64,000 nt of DNA from Pyrinomonadaceae bacterium (GCA_014380365.1 JACMJZ010000001.1:1-64000); one strand, 5' to 3'; counted from the first letter of the stretch, positions 45,250 to 55,700 are shown. Numbers and translations are program-made. The notes: generated by a model from the sequence alone, not told the origin.

Positions 45250-45537
45250 CTAACTGTTAAGTGACGCTTCCGAAGGCAAGAGACCCTCAAGCTTGTCGCT
45301 CGCACCTTCCAGCTCTTCAGGCAGAACATGCGCGTAAGTATCTAATGTAAATGAAACTCTCGCATGGCCAGCTTGCTCGCTCACGACCTTTGGTGGTGCG
45401 CCACTCAACAAACCAAGAGCGACATAAGAATGCCGGAGATCATACAGCCGGATCTCTTCGGACAGACCAACCCTACGCAAAGTTGGCTTGAAGTGATAGT
45501 GGGTAAGAAACCGCCGCCGAGGACTTCTATGAGACAA
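45250..45537 (-). pseudogene. C-terminal fragment of a tyrosine integrase
   Basis: The 95-codon frame carries only the last catalytic boxes of a phage-type integrase: YDLRHSYVALG (Arg box II), QAGHARVSF (His) and LDTYAHVLPEE (Tyr). The N-terminal two thirds, including the first catalytic Arg, are missing. Upstream DNA on the strand does not continue the match in any frame. It marks an old insertion directly after the STAND NTPase gene. Confidence 0.85.
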
Positions 45538-45790
45538 GATCTCACTAATGCGGATGATGGAGCGGCGGCGATTTTGCGAGTGGCATCCTATCTTGGCCGA
45601 CCGCAGAAGTTCATGCCGGTGGCGGATGCGCGTGCCAAGTCACATAAACCAAATTGGTGTTCTTTATGCTGACAGGATTGTTTGAGTTCAAATGAGGGGA
45701 GCCATGCTGGTCCAGCCACGCGTTCTGCTGGCTTTCGGTTCTTCGTCGCACCGGGGCGACGCATAAATCCCGAGTAGCCAGCTTCTAAAT

Positions 45791-47986
45791 CTACTGTCGA
45801 GCTAACCGCTGCTCAATTAAGAGCTTAATCTTGGGGTTTAGCGTGCGATGGTTGAGCGGGCCATCAAAAAGCAGTTTTAATAAGCTGTCCTCCTCGAAAT
45901 ACTTTTCAGCCTCTTCCAATGTTTTGAGTTTTCTAAGTTCCAAGAGGCCTTGGACAATTGCGCTTTCCAGGATTTTGAACACCTTCCCTTTGGCTTCTTG
46001 CGCCTTCTGGTCATTTCTATACCTATCATCTGTATAGTAAATATATTTAAGACCGTGCAGTTCAGCCAAGGTTTCAGTGAATGCCGGTTGGCTTCCGGTC
46101 CCGAGCACCACGATGGCTTCCATGTCTTTCAGTGACTCACTGAAGAACGTTTCCATATCGCCAACATTGATCGTTTTAAGAGCTACCCTCAAATCTTCCG
46201 GATCTAATCCGACCGTACCGGAAAGAAATTGCATGGAATTCCACACTTTGTTATTGCGAAATGTGATATTGGCCTCCGTCGACCGGTTGTTGAGATCAAA
46301 GGCACGCTGGTTGGACGTCAGGGAGTCACCTATGGATTTGACGCTGTCTGCCCAAAGTTGTGGTTTCTCTTCTGAAGGCACTCCAGGTATTTTCTTTAGT
46401 AAGTCATGGGATTTTTGCGCCAAACACACACCGCTTACATTGCTTGCAGCCGCGACGTTGCGGTCTTTCTTAAACACCTCTCCTATTACAGCCAGCGTTT
46501 CGTCCGGTCTACCGCAAAAACCGAGCGGATAGAAGAGTTTTGGTGTCTTCAGAAGTAGCGCCCTCGACGCTACAAACTTATCGTTGCTGCGCCCAAGCTC
46601 ATCCAGAACTGTTTCGACGCTTTTCTCTGTCGCTTTGTTTTCGACTATTATTGTGTGCAGCACATCCACCAGTCTTAATAACTCATCAAACTTTTGGCTT
46701 GAAACTCCTCCGCTGCTAGAGTTTGCCTGCGAAGACTTCACCTCATTTACTCGCTCCTTGTGAAGGTCACTCGGAGAAAACAGGCTTATTTGGTTTATTG
46801 TTCTGTCGAGGTCTTGTTCGAGTTGTTTTTCGAAGTAAAACTCACGATTCTTCTCCAACTCTCGGTTGATATAATAATAGACCGTGATCCCAGTTAAGAT
46901 AGTAAACAAGAGAATAGCCATTACCTGTAGTCTACCGAATTTCAACTCTGGAGCGAGCCAATTAACAATCTTAGAAGTTGAGAGGCGAGCGGTTCTGTGA
47001 AGGTTTTCCGATTGGTTCTGATCACTAACAGGGCTTGCGTCGATGAGTGCTTCACGAGAATTATTTGGGGCTCGATCTGCCGCTGTATAAGGAAGCCCGG
47101 TCCGTTTAATCTCAGCATCCATGTCAAGCTTGTGCGCTAGACGCTTCAAATCAATAAAAAAATCTTTCGCAGTTTGATAGCGATCTTCTGCCTCTTTACT
47201 AAGCGCCTTCAGTACTATCCACTCCAACTCAGGTAATGTCTCGGTTGTAAAATGTGCGAGCGGCAATGGCTCCTTTTCAAGAATCGAAGCACTAGGATCG
47301 TTTGACGTACCATCAAGAAAGGGATGCCGACCAGCTATCATTTCGTATATAACGACGCCCAGGGTGAAAGTATCTGTCCGTTCATCCAGCGTAAGCCGTC
47401 TGATCTGTTCCGGCGACATATAAGCAACTGTTCCCCAAAGGGTGTTCGGGTCTGTTTTGGACCAAGTGGGGGCTTCACCATTTACTGCTTCCGTGTCGAA
47501 TCTAACCAGCTTCGCGATGCCAAAGTCCAAGACTTTTACCTGGCCGTCCAGGCAGAGCATGACGTTTTCTGGTTTGAGGTCGCGGTGAATTATTCCAATA
47601 TCATGCGCTGCCAAAAGAGCGGAAGAGATTTGCCAACCAATATTCAACGCTTCCACTACTTTCAAGCGCCTCCGCTTTAAGCGCTGGCGCAAAGTCTCAC
47701 CTTTAACGAACTCCATCGCGATGAAGTACATCTCGCCGCTCTTACCACTCTCATAAATCTGAGCGATATTTTGATGAGTAAGCGAGGCTAAGGTTTTCCC
47801 TTCCTGAACAAACCGACGCAAACGATCCTGATTTGCAGCGGCCTCGGGCGGCAAGATCTTTAACGCAACCTTACGACCGAGTTTTGTATCATCCGCTAAG
47901 TACACTTCACCCATTCCTCCAGCGCCGAGTCCCTCACAAATTTCGAAATGCTTTAGTTTGGTGCCGGGCGTAAGATTCCAAGTCAT
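45791..47986 (-). CDS. Membrane-anchored Ser/Thr protein kinase with unknown sensor domain
   Basis: The 731-residue protein has a Hanks-type kinase domain at about 12-285: glycine loop GLGAGGMGEVYLA, VALKIL with the ATP lysine, HRDLKPENVM, DFGIAKL and GTVAYMSPEQ. A single membrane helix follows near 355-377 (AILLFTILTGITVYYY). The outer 330 residues are helical, begin with a coiled coil, and match no domain I know; they are not PASTA, TPR or PD40. Kinase inside and ligand domain outside is the usual sensor layout. The gene sits between integrase fragments and next to a polytopic membrane protein, with which it may work. Confidence 0.88.
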   Translation of the reverse strand: MTWNLTPGTKLKHFEICEGLGAGGMGEVYLADDTKLGRKVALKILPPEAAANQDRLRRFVQEGKTLASLTHQNIAQIYESGKSGEMYFIAMEFVKGETLRQRLKRRRLKVVEALNIGWQISSALLAAHDIGIIHRDLKPENVMLCLDGQVKVLDFGIAKLVRFDTEAVNGEAPTWSKTDPNTLWGTVAYMSPEQIRRLTLDERTDTFTLGVVIYEMIAGRHPFLDGTSNDPSASILEKEPLPLAHFTTETLPELEWIVLKALSKEAEDRYQTAKDFFIDLKRLAHKLDMDAEIKRTGLPYTAADRAPNNSREALIDASPVSDQNQSENLHRTARLSTSKIVNWLAPELKFGRLQVMAILLFTILTGITVYYYINRELEKNREFYFEKQLEQDLDRTINQISLFSPSDLHKERVNEVKSSQANSSSGGVSSQKFDELLRLVDVLHTIIVENKATEKSVETVLDELGRSNDKFVASRALLLKTPKLFYPLGFCGRPDETLAVIGEVFKKDRNVAAASNVSGVCLAQKSHDLLKKIPGVPSEEKPQLWADSVKSIGDSLTSNQRAFDLNNRSTEANITFRNNKVWNSMQFLSGTVGLDPEDLRVALKTINVGDMETFFSESLKDMEAIVVLGTGSQPAFTETLAELHGLKYIYYTDDRYRNDQKAQEAKGKVFKILESAIVQGLLELRKLKTLEEAEKYFEEDSLLKLLFDGPLNHRTLNPKIKLLIEQRLARQ

Positions 47987-48177
47987 AGCGGGGTGACTTT
48001 TAACTACGAGGTAGTGATTCTCGACGTTAAGTCTACCTGATTTCGTGAAGGGAGACCATTATTTAACAACGCGGATGCATTTCACCTTATGCGTATTTTC
48101 AGACCATCTCGTTCGGTGTCCAGACACGCCGCTATGTGGGCTGAAGTGCGAATGCTACCTAGCCGCTGCCGAAGAAG

Positions 48178-48258
48178 CAGGTGGTGGAAGCACTCACAGG
48201 TGATCTCCATTACTTGCGTGCGCTAATTGTCATATCTCTTAACACCGGCATCAGGCGC
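48178..48258 (+). pseudogene. Integrase box I fragment
   Basis: A short open stretch reads QVVEALTGDLHYLRALIVISLNTGIRR when split over its 27 codons. The part HYLRALIVISLNTGIRR is the helix and Box I of tyrosine recombinases (usually LLALxTGxRxxE). The match stops at once afterwards. It is on the opposite strand from the other two integrase fragments, so it comes from a separate insertion or an inversion. Confidence 0.65.
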
Positions 48259-48262
48259 TTAG

Positions 48263-48382
48263 CTAAATATCAGTCCAAAGACAGTCCAAGCCTGGGAGCA
48301 AGGGTCGCGCGAGCCCGCTGACGCCGCGCTGAAGTTGCTTACGATCGCCAAGAAACATCCCGAGATCCTGCTTGAAGCTTGA
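48263..48382 (+). pseudogene. C-terminal fragment of an XRE-type antitoxin (HigA/NadS-like)
   Basis: Codons from 48263 to the TGA at 48380-48382 read LNISPKTVQAWEQG, then REPADAALKLLTIAKKHPEIL. This is the recognition helix and closing helix of HigA/NadS-type antitoxins (usually 'LGVSPKTVQAWEQG.R.P.GAALRLL.i..k.PE.l'). The frame is closed by a TAG a few codons upstream, and no toxin gene is visible. It is a decayed end of a toxin-antitoxin module. Confidence 0.72.
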
Positions 48383-48417
48383 ATGGCATTGATGTGCAAC
48401 CCGATGGTTGGTGAAGT

Positions 48418-49452
48418 TTAGAGAGGTGTTTCTTTATTCCAGCTTACTTGTCTGCTTGTTTGTTCACGTATCAATAAGATTCTGATTTCATGAACATATT
48501 CTGCGAGTATTCCAGTAGTAAATGCCCACACGAACACAAGCCAGAGAAGTACCTTTAGCGGCAATGCTACGGTTGTAGCAAGGAGATGCGCAACAGGATT
48601 ATCGTGGAAAGCTGCTGCTGTCGGCTGAATCACAGCGTAGAAGTAAAGAAGGCCTAGAGTTATAGAGCCTGGATCAATGATCTTGCTGCCCAACCGCCCT
48701 ACGACTAACGCAAGGGCTACACCGTTCAAGCATGAGGAAAACACGTCGAAAATATTTCTGATGAATGCTGCATTTGGGTCATTCGGATTATTCTGGCTAG
48801 AGGCGTACCACACAGGCACAACGACTAGGGCAAACACTCCGACGGAGACTACGCGATAATATACGTTACCACCGGTTGCTGGCATGACTGCTTTGTCTTT
48901 CTCTGTTTTTCTCCCCGCCTCACTCGGAGTTGGATCATCAATGGTGAGTTCGGCGAGTTCTATGTAAAGCCAGAATAACAACAAACTTGGAACCGTGTTA
49001 AGCGTGACCGAGATAGCCTGATCAAAGTGACTCTGGTCCAGCGTTAAGGACAACCCCGTAATGAGATAATAGAGTGACCAGGCAAGATATGTAGCTAAAA
49101 CAAATGAGTGAATTCTTTGGGAAGCTTTTTGGGCTGTCTCGCGGTCTAGGCTACTCACACCTTTGCGATGTGCCAAAGTGACCGTGCTCGCTCTCGGAAG
49201 CATCAGCGCTAGCAGTAAACAGGCGGCGGCTTGGATGAAAGCAAGGTTTGCTCTTTGCGGCGCTAGCTGATCGAAGAATGCTTTCATAGAATTGCCGGGT
49301 TGCAAGGTGGACCATTCTTCAAGCTTCAGATGCCTGATGCTAATAGCAGCGGCAAGAACAAATCCAACGCCGACAGCCTTTCTCAATAAGCGCGCAGTTG
49401 AAAATGCCCAAGATGCAAATTCCCTTTTTGAGTTTGAATTGGTTAACGCCAT
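48418..49452 (-). CDS. Polytopic membrane protein of unknown function
   Basis: From ATG 49452 (GAGG 8 bases upstream) the protein has 344 residues and about eight hydrophobic segments, for example AFIQAAACLLLALML, FVLATYLAWSLYYLITGL, VPSLLLFWLYIEL, VVSVGVFALVVVPVWYA and VLLWLVFVWAFTTGILAEY. A charged loop near 185-200 separates two halves. I recognise no transporter, receptor or enzyme signature. It is more AT-rich than the core genes and lies between integrase remnants and a kinase gene on the same strand, about 430 bases upstream of the kinase start. Confidence 0.6.
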   Translation of the reverse strand: MALTNSNSKREFASWAFSTARLLRKAVGVGFVLAAAISIRHLKLEEWSTLQPGNSMKAFFDQLAPQRANLAFIQAAACLLLALMLPRASTVTLAHRKGVSSLDRETAQKASQRIHSFVLATYLAWSLYYLITGLSLTLDQSHFDQAISVTLNTVPSLLLFWLYIELAELTIDDPTPSEAGRKTEKDKAVMPATGGNVYYRVVSVGVFALVVVPVWYASSQNNPNDPNAAFIRNIFDVFSSCLNGVALALVVGRLGSKIIDPGSITLGLLYFYAVIQPTAAAFHDNPVAHLLATTVALPLKVLLWLVFVWAFTTGILAEYVHEIRILLIREQTSRQVSWNKETPL

Positions 49453-49739
49453 TGATGTCCTCAACCTTCTTTAGAAATCAACGTGATAGGCGCGCGCGAG
49501 TTTATTTTTCAGCTATTAGCATTGCGGAAATGAGGGATACTTGGATTCAATCATATTAAGAAAGGCATGACGCTATGAGACTCTGCTTGATGGAGATGCG
49601 GAGGAAAAGTATGCCAGCCATGAGGTACTGTCAAGGCAAGGCATATTGTTTCTGATGGTTGATGTGAGGCTCGCAAAGAAATCAGAACTGTCTCAATTCA
49701 CCTTAATGCTTCGGCTGGAAGGTTCATAAGAAGTCTTAG

Positions 49740-50280
49740 CGCAGTGCAGAAATTGCTCGTGAACGCACTTCCCTTAGTCCCTTGCCGCACTCGATGAGCT
49801 ATGTCCGAGAATGTCACGTCGTACATGCTCGGGAACTCCCCTCTCAGCAGCCCGCGAGGACCACGTATGTCGATGGCGAAGGTCGTGGAAAGTGAGATTA
49901 ACGATCCCGCCATCACGGAAAGCGCTTACAAATCCCTTTTTTCCTATCAGTGAATTTCGATCCCGTCTTGATGCTCGTAAAGACATATTCACCAGTGGTA
50001 GCGTCTTCACAGAGCATTTCTAGAATCGTCTGCTCTCTCTGACTCATCGGAATCTTGCGCGGCGTACCCTTTTTCGTCTTCTCGATGAGAAGCCAACCGG
50101 AAGCTATCTCCCAACCTCTTCCTTGATTACACGCGTCACACTCATGCAGCCAAAATTAATGTCATCACGTTTCAGCCGGTGCAACTCGCCTCTCCCCATT
50201 CCGGTGCAAAGCGCTACTTCTGATTAGGTTTCTGATAAAGAAGTTCCACCGCTGATAGTTCATCACATGGTTCGGCGCGA
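49740..50280 (-). pseudogene. Frameshifted tyrosine integrase remnant
   Basis: Pieces in different minus-strand frames line up in order with one integrase. Box I reads ALCTGMGRGELHRLKRDDI (50150-50210) and ends at a TAG. It is followed in another frame by KKGTPRKIPMSQREQTILEML and GEYVFTSIKTGSKFTD. A third frame then gives NLTFHDLRHRHTWSSRAAE and ILGHSSSS (about 49780-49900). The Tyr end is lost. At least two frameshifts and one stop make it non-functional. It stands close to a visible change in base composition near 50.7 kb. Confidence 0.8.
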
Positions 50281-50752
50281 ATAGTAACTGTAAGGCTGCG
50301 TCACCGGGGGGCCGAGTCGCTGACTGGCATGGCTAATCAGTTGGCAACTCGAAAGAACTCCGGCCACGGAAGAACTGCGAGACGCGCTTTACAGGCGCAC
50401 GTGTTCCGGCGACATTGCCACGTGATTAGGCTGTATGGGGCTAATGGCAAGCGAAACTAATATGCACGCAGATGGCCTACCCTGCACAGACTTTGGTCCT
50501 AACCGACTTGCGAAAACCATGCCCTCAGATTCGATCCTTGGCACGTATGGAGAGAAGCTACTGACCCAGAAGCACGCGGTCCATATTTTGGGCAGTTAAG
50601 ACCGATATATCGGAGTTCAACAAATGATCGCGAAAGTCAGCTCGTGAGCGGGTGATGTCGCTGCGGTGTTGTTCGGCCCAGGAGTTGTGGAGGAGTTGTG
50701 GTAGGCACCCGAAGTCGTTTTTGTCGCCCTTTCTGCGCATTAAGGAACGGAG
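50281..50752. other. Junction without recognisable genes
   Basis: The 470 bases between the integrase remnant and the subtilisin gene hold no credible frame. They pass from moderately AT-rich island DNA to the GC-rich block that follows. I find no tRNA fragment that would mark the far attachment site of the tRNA-Val island. Confidence 0.45.
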
Positions 50753-52291
50753 ATGGATATCAGTGTGATAGAAATCAGCCTGGTTGAACCCATCACCTGC
50801 TCTCGCCTTGTCCCAAGCGACGGGCGCGGTGCCCTCATCGGCATCATCGATTCGGGCTTCGATCTGACCCACCCCAGCTTTCTGGACGCGCGCGGCAGGA
50901 CTCGGATTCTCGCTGCGTGGGATCAGGTGAATCTCGGCGGCTCGGCGGGCGCGCCACCGCTGGCCTTCGGCTACGGTGTCGAGTACACAGGTGCGACGAT
51001 CGATGAGCACGTGGCGGCTCAGAGCGTCGTAATCGTCAGGAATCATGAGGGCGCTGGTGCACACGGAACGTATGTGGCGGGGATCGCCGCAGGCAGCGGC
51101 GCGCCGCATGGTGTTTACAAGGGGGTCGCACCGGGTGCAGATCTCATTCTTGTCACCTACCGGAACGATGTGCCCGTAGGCGGGTCAGCCTACGTCTTGG
51201 ACGCGATAGATTACATACGGAAACACGCCCGAGCTTCCGGACGGCCCGTAGTCATCAATCTGAGCCAAGGCGATAACTTGGGCTCGCACGACGGCATGAG
51301 CCTGTTGGAACGCGCGATCGATTACGTGATCGAAGAGGGGCGTGTGCTGGTCGTAGTCTCGGCCGGTAACGAACGTGGCGGGCCGGCGAGTCACCACGCA
51401 CAAGGGAAGGTCGAGCAGGGGCGCGAACTCGCCCTGTCGTTCGCGCTCTCGGCGGGCCCGGGCCGCGTCGTGGATGGCGACACAATAGAACTCTGGTACG
51501 GCGGCAGCGACCGCTTCGCAGTCGCCCTGCACGCGCCCGACGGTAATAGGAGCGACTTCATCAAGCCGGACGGAATTGACGTTGTACTTGAATTCCCTGC
51601 CGGGAACCGCGCACACGTCCGTTCGCAGAGCGGCCACCCGACAAACGGCGACAACCGCATCGGTATTGTCCTAGAGCGGGGCGAGGGGTGGGGGACGGGC
51701 CTTTGGCAATTAATTTTGCGTGGCGACAAGGTCGAGCACGGCGACTTCGATGCCTGGGCCGACCGGCCGAATGCGGTTACGGTCATCGACTTTCGGAGTC
51801 ACCAGTCTGACGCCTCGACCATCACGCTCCCCGGCAACTCACGACGTGCTATCACGGTGGGCGGATTCATCTCGCGACCTTCACTGTGCAAGGATAACCG
51901 TGAGGTAAGGGGAGATTTTGCGTCCGGCTCAAGCACGGGCCCCACGCGCGACGGCCGCGTTAAACCAGACGTGACCGCACCTAGCACCCTCGTCATGGCC
52001 CCGAGAACGCGCAGAGATGGCCACCCCATTTGTTACGATCTCATGAGCGGAACAAGCATGGCCGCGCCACACGTGACGGGCGTCGTCGCACTGTTGTGGT
52101 CACTTTGGCCCGAGCTGGAGGCAGGGCAGATTCGCGACGCGCTTTTATCCACGGCCAAAAATGATGCATTCACGGGCATAACGCCAAACACGAACTGGGG
52201 ACAGGGGAAACTGGACGCCAGGGCGGCGTACGAAGCTTTATCTATCTTGGTTGAAAAGGAGAAGCGAAGATGTCAACAACGCGAGTCTTAG
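50753..52291 (+). CDS. S8 family (subtilisin-like) serine peptidase without signal peptide
   Basis: The 512-residue protein carries the full subtilisin triad: Asp33 in GIIDSGFDLTH, His104 in GAHGTYVAGIAAG and Ser435 in SGTSMAAPHVTG. The oxyanion Asn is in VVVSAGNERGG. A strand-rich insert of about 140 residues lies between the Asn and Ser motifs, as in CspC-like and bacterial intracellular S8 enzymes. No signal peptide, propeptide or anchor is present, so a cytoplasmic enzyme is likely. AAGGAACGGAG upstream supports ATG 50753, yet the enzyme begins only 25 residues before the Asp motif, shorter than many homologs. The next gene overlaps it by 22 bases. Confidence 0.88.
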   Translation: MDISVIEISLVEPITCSRLVPSDGRGALIGIIDSGFDLTHPSFLDARGRTRILAAWDQVNLGGSAGAPPLAFGYGVEYTGATIDEHVAAQSVVIVRNHEGAGAHGTYVAGIAAGSGAPHGVYKGVAPGADLILVTYRNDVPVGGSAYVLDAIDYIRKHARASGRPVVINLSQGDNLGSHDGMSLLERAIDYVIEEGRVLVVVSAGNERGGPASHHAQGKVEQGRELALSFALSAGPGRVVDGDTIELWYGGSDRFAVALHAPDGNRSDFIKPDGIDVVLEFPAGNRAHVRSQSGHPTNGDNRIGIVLERGEGWGTGLWQLILRGDKVEHGDFDAWADRPNAVTVIDFRSHQSDASTITLPGNSRRAITVGGFISRPSLCKDNREVRGDFASGSSTGPTRDGRVKPDVTAPSTLVMAPRTRRDGHPICYDLMSGTSMAAPHVTGVVALLWSLWPELEAGQIRDALLSTAKNDAFTGITPNTNWGQGKLDARAAYEALSILVEKEKRRCQQRES

Positions 52292-52575
52292 AGTTCGAAA
52301 CGAGCTTTCGGGAGAATCGCTATGGTGAACCCGCAGGGATGAGAATCAGAATCGACTTGGGCGACGATGCCGATCTCACTATCACCGGGACCTCCACCGG
52401 AGCTTACGATGGGGAATCTTACATGGGCACCTTGATGCTCCGAAAAGCGATAAGCGGATATGAAGGGGGCGATGAGTGCTGGGTTAACGGCGTGTGGGTG
52501 AGTCCGTGCCCTGCGAAGGAAACAGACGCCGACGAATCTTCCGCCACTGAGAGCAACACGGCCTCGGAGGAATGA
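52270..52575 (+). CDS. Small acidic protein coupled to the subtilisin gene
   Basis: The 101-residue protein overlaps the peptidase gene by 22 bases, and GAAGCGAAG precedes its ATG inside that gene. Residues 1-60 look beta-rich (TRVLEFETSF, GMRIRIDLGDDADLTITG). A segment YEGGDECWVNGVWVSPCP with two Cys follows, then a very acidic Ser/Glu tail. I do not recognise the family. Tight coupling suggests it is a partner of the peptidase: an inhibitor, a substrate or an adaptor. The Gly-Gly before a Cys/Trp-rich stretch could also fit a processed peptide, which is speculative. Confidence 0.6.
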   Translation: MSTTRVLEFETSFRENRYGEPAGMRIRIDLGDDADLTITGTSTGAYDGESYMGTLMLRKAISGYEGGDECWVNGVWVSPCPAKETDADESSATESNTASEE

Positions 52576-52625
52576 TCCCCCCGTCTTCGCCTGGCAGCGG
52601 CGCGGCAAGCCGTTCAGCGGGCTCC

Positions 52626-52706
52626 GCCATCACCGTGGACGAAATGTAAGCGACAGACCGCTGAAAGGCGGTCCGCCACGCCGCCCGACCGCCCATGGGT
52701 GATGGC
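52626..52706. repeat. Nested inverted repeats between convergent genes
   Basis: GCCATCACC (52626-52634) pairs with GGTGATGGC (52698-52706). Inside, GACCGC (52656-52661) and GCGGTC (52668-52673) form a tight hairpin. The element lies between the small protein gene and the convergent kinase gene. It lacks a clear T-run, so it may be a repeat rather than a terminator. Confidence 0.5.
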
Positions 52707-52716
52707 GCGCATGGAA

Positions 52717-55700
52717 TCACTCAAAAAGCCTGACGAGCACGGGCACGTACGCTTTTGTCATACGCACGCAAGCGAGTTGTTTCCCGTCGGGTGACCACGC
52801 GAAGGAAAGTATGTTGGCGTCCTTGAAATATGTTAGTTGCTGGGGTGCCCCACCTTCGAGCGGTTGCAGCCAGACGTTTGAGGCACCGTCGGCGCGGCTG
52901 ACGTAGGCGAGCCCCGAGCCGTCGGTCTTCCAGCGCAGCCTGTTGTCGGGCGTCAGGCGCAGGCCATTAAAAGGCGTGGTCGATTCGGGGAGTTCGAAAC
53001 GCCTGACGACAGCGAGGGAGTTGAGGTCGTACACTTCGATGTGCCACGTCTGACTCTCAGGCTGGTCGTTGGTGAAGAGGGCCAGCAGCCGCCCGTCAGG
53101 GGAAAGCACAGGGCAAAGCGCGCTCTTGTCGAATAACTTGATCGCATCTCCGCCGTCGATTGAGATTTTCTTGATGCTGTTTCCGGTGCGGTAAATCACC
53201 CACCTGCCGTCCGGCGTCACCGACGGCACGTCCTCGTATTCGCCGTCGGTGATCTGCTTCGGTTGCGTCCCGTCGGCGTTCATGCGCCAGATGTTCATCG
53301 CGCCGGCGCGTGTGGAAACGAACACGACGTGGTGCTCATCGTCCGACTGCGCGGGCTTGAAATTGTCCGCCTCGAAAGTCAACTGCCTCACCGACGCGCC
53401 CGGCTCTTGCACCCAGAGATTCGTGTGGATGCCGTCGCTGACGGTGTAAATAAACTTGCCCACCCCGTTCCAAAGGACTTCCGAAACGCCTTTCCGCTGG
53501 GTCACGTTCGTCACGTCAGGCCGCGCTTCGCCTGCCGCGGAAACTTGCCAGACGCTCGAGTCTTCTTCGATGTTCAGCGTGAGAAAGAGGCTCGAATCGC
53601 GTGCACCGGTGATGAGGGTGTAGTTGTGTGGGTCGTTCGTGATTTTGCGAACCTCTCCGCCGGGGTAGGCGAGTAGGTGGAGCTGCCACGGCGCGCCCAG
53701 TGCTGCGGCTGCCGATACCACAAGCCCGCTCCCGTCAGCCAGCCACGCCACGCGAGAGATGTCATACCATGATCCGGCGTTGAGGCGGCGGCCAGCGCCT
53801 GTCTCGACGTCGATCACCTCGAGATTCATTTCTTGTTCAGGGGACAACCTGAGGGTCGGGCACGCCAGCATCTTTCCGTCAGGCGACCATACGGGGCCAG
53901 CCCGCTTCATGTCGGACATAAAGGTGTCAGCGTCGGCACGGGTGCGCCGCGCCAGAATGCGTTCCGACGTCCCGTTGGCTTGCGCGACGATGAGGTCGGG
54001 CGTATCCAACGCGCGGTTGGTGCGGACGAAGGCCAGCCACGTGCCGTCGGGCGAGAAGGTGACGCCGGTGTTGACGTCGTCGAGAATCTTACGTCGGCCG
54101 CCGCCCAGCTTGGATACGCGGTAGAGGGTGCCGGTCTCAGCCTGATTCTCCAAGTAATAAAGGTACGTACCGTCGGGCGAGAAAGAGAGTCCGCTGTAAC
54201 TGGCCGCCGAGGGCTGCGCGATGCGCAGGTCGCTCGCCGTAGCGATCTCGGTGATGTAGATCGTGTATTTGCCCTCTTCGGCGACGACGCGGGCGACGTA
54301 CTTTCCGTCAGGCGAGAGCGTGATGTCGCTGATGTCTCCAGACAAGTTCAAGCGCTGAAACTTTAAGTGGAGCATCTTGCCGAGAAGCGGCAGCCCGCGT
54401 TGGCGAGCGAGGCTGAAGTAAAAGTAGATGCCGGCGGCCGCCAACGAGAGTAAGACGAGCCAGTAGACGGGACGCCACTTGCGTGTGAGCCTCGAGGCGT
54501 GCGTGCTGATGAGCGAGGCGAATTTAAAACCTGTCATCCGCCCCAACGCGCCGTAAGGGCGGTGGCTGGGTTCGGCGCTCGGAATAGCTGGCGCCTCGGG
54601 CGACGGGCCGGGCCCGTCGCGGAGCGTGTAGGATGATCCTGCGAGGTGAGAGGCACCTGACGAGACCGACCTTTCAATTAAGGGGCGACGGACGCGGCGC
54701 AATTCATCCACCATTTCCCGAGCGGACTGGAACCTTTCCTTCGTGCGCTTTCGCAACGCCTTTGCCACGATTTCCTGGAGTGCTCGGGGCAGTCCGTCTC
54801 TCACGCACCCAATGGGCTCGGGCTCACGCTCAAGTATTGAGACGATGACTTCGCGCGATTCGCCCCTTGGGAAGGGGCGCCGGCCGGCCAGCATTTCGTA
54901 GAGCACTACTCCGAGACTCCACAAGTCTGTGCGCTCGTCTACGGGCTGGCGTCGCACTTGTTCGGGCGACATGTAATCCGACGTGCCCATCAACAGTTCA
55001 GGCTCAGTGTGCAGGGAGGGGAGCGGTGTGGCTTCTGGGGTGCCAGCGTAAAGCCTGTTCTCGACGAGCTTGGCGAGACCGAAGTCGAGCACTTTAAGGT
55101 ATCCATCGACGCGCAGCACGACGTTCTCAGGCTTGATGTCGCGGTGGAGGACACCGGCTTCATGTGTAGCCACGAGCGCGATTGCAATCTGGGTGGCGAT
55201 GTCAAGCGCTTCGCAGACGTCCAGGGGTCCCCGCTGTAATGCCTGACGCAGCGTCATCCCATGGACATACTCCATCGCGATGTAGCGTCGCCCCTGCGCC
55301 TCACCGACCTCGTAGATATGTGCGACGTTAGGGTGGGAGATGGCCGAAGTGGCGCGAGCCTCCTGCTCGAAGCGGCGGACGCGCTCTTCGTCGTCGACGA
55401 TGGCGGCCGGCAGCAGCTTCAGCGCGACGCGGCGGTTCAGGCGGGGGTCGTGGGCGAGGTACACCTCCCCCATGCCGCCGCGGCCGAGCAGTTCGAGGAG
55501 TTGGTAAGGGCCGACCTCCTGGCCCTTTAGAGACTCAGGCTCGGCGTTCATCAGCATCAGCCCCACGCTCGTTAATGGTGCTTCCAGGAAACTGTCGGCG
55601 CTCTCCGCCGAGGAAAGAAGTGAGAGCACGTCGCGCCGCAACTCCTCGTCGCCGGCGCAGGCGATGGCGAGGAAGCCCTCGCGCTCGCGCACATCGATTT

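Noticed and set aside
45061-45264. A 67-codon frame after the STAND NTPase gene
   Set aside because: It has an ATG and a weak AGGAA but no family feature, and it runs up to an integrase remnant. Support is too weak to call a gene.
48263-48382. A working toxin-antitoxin module
   Set aside because: Only the antitoxin C-terminus remains, its frame is closed by a stop upstream, and no toxin frame is adjacent.
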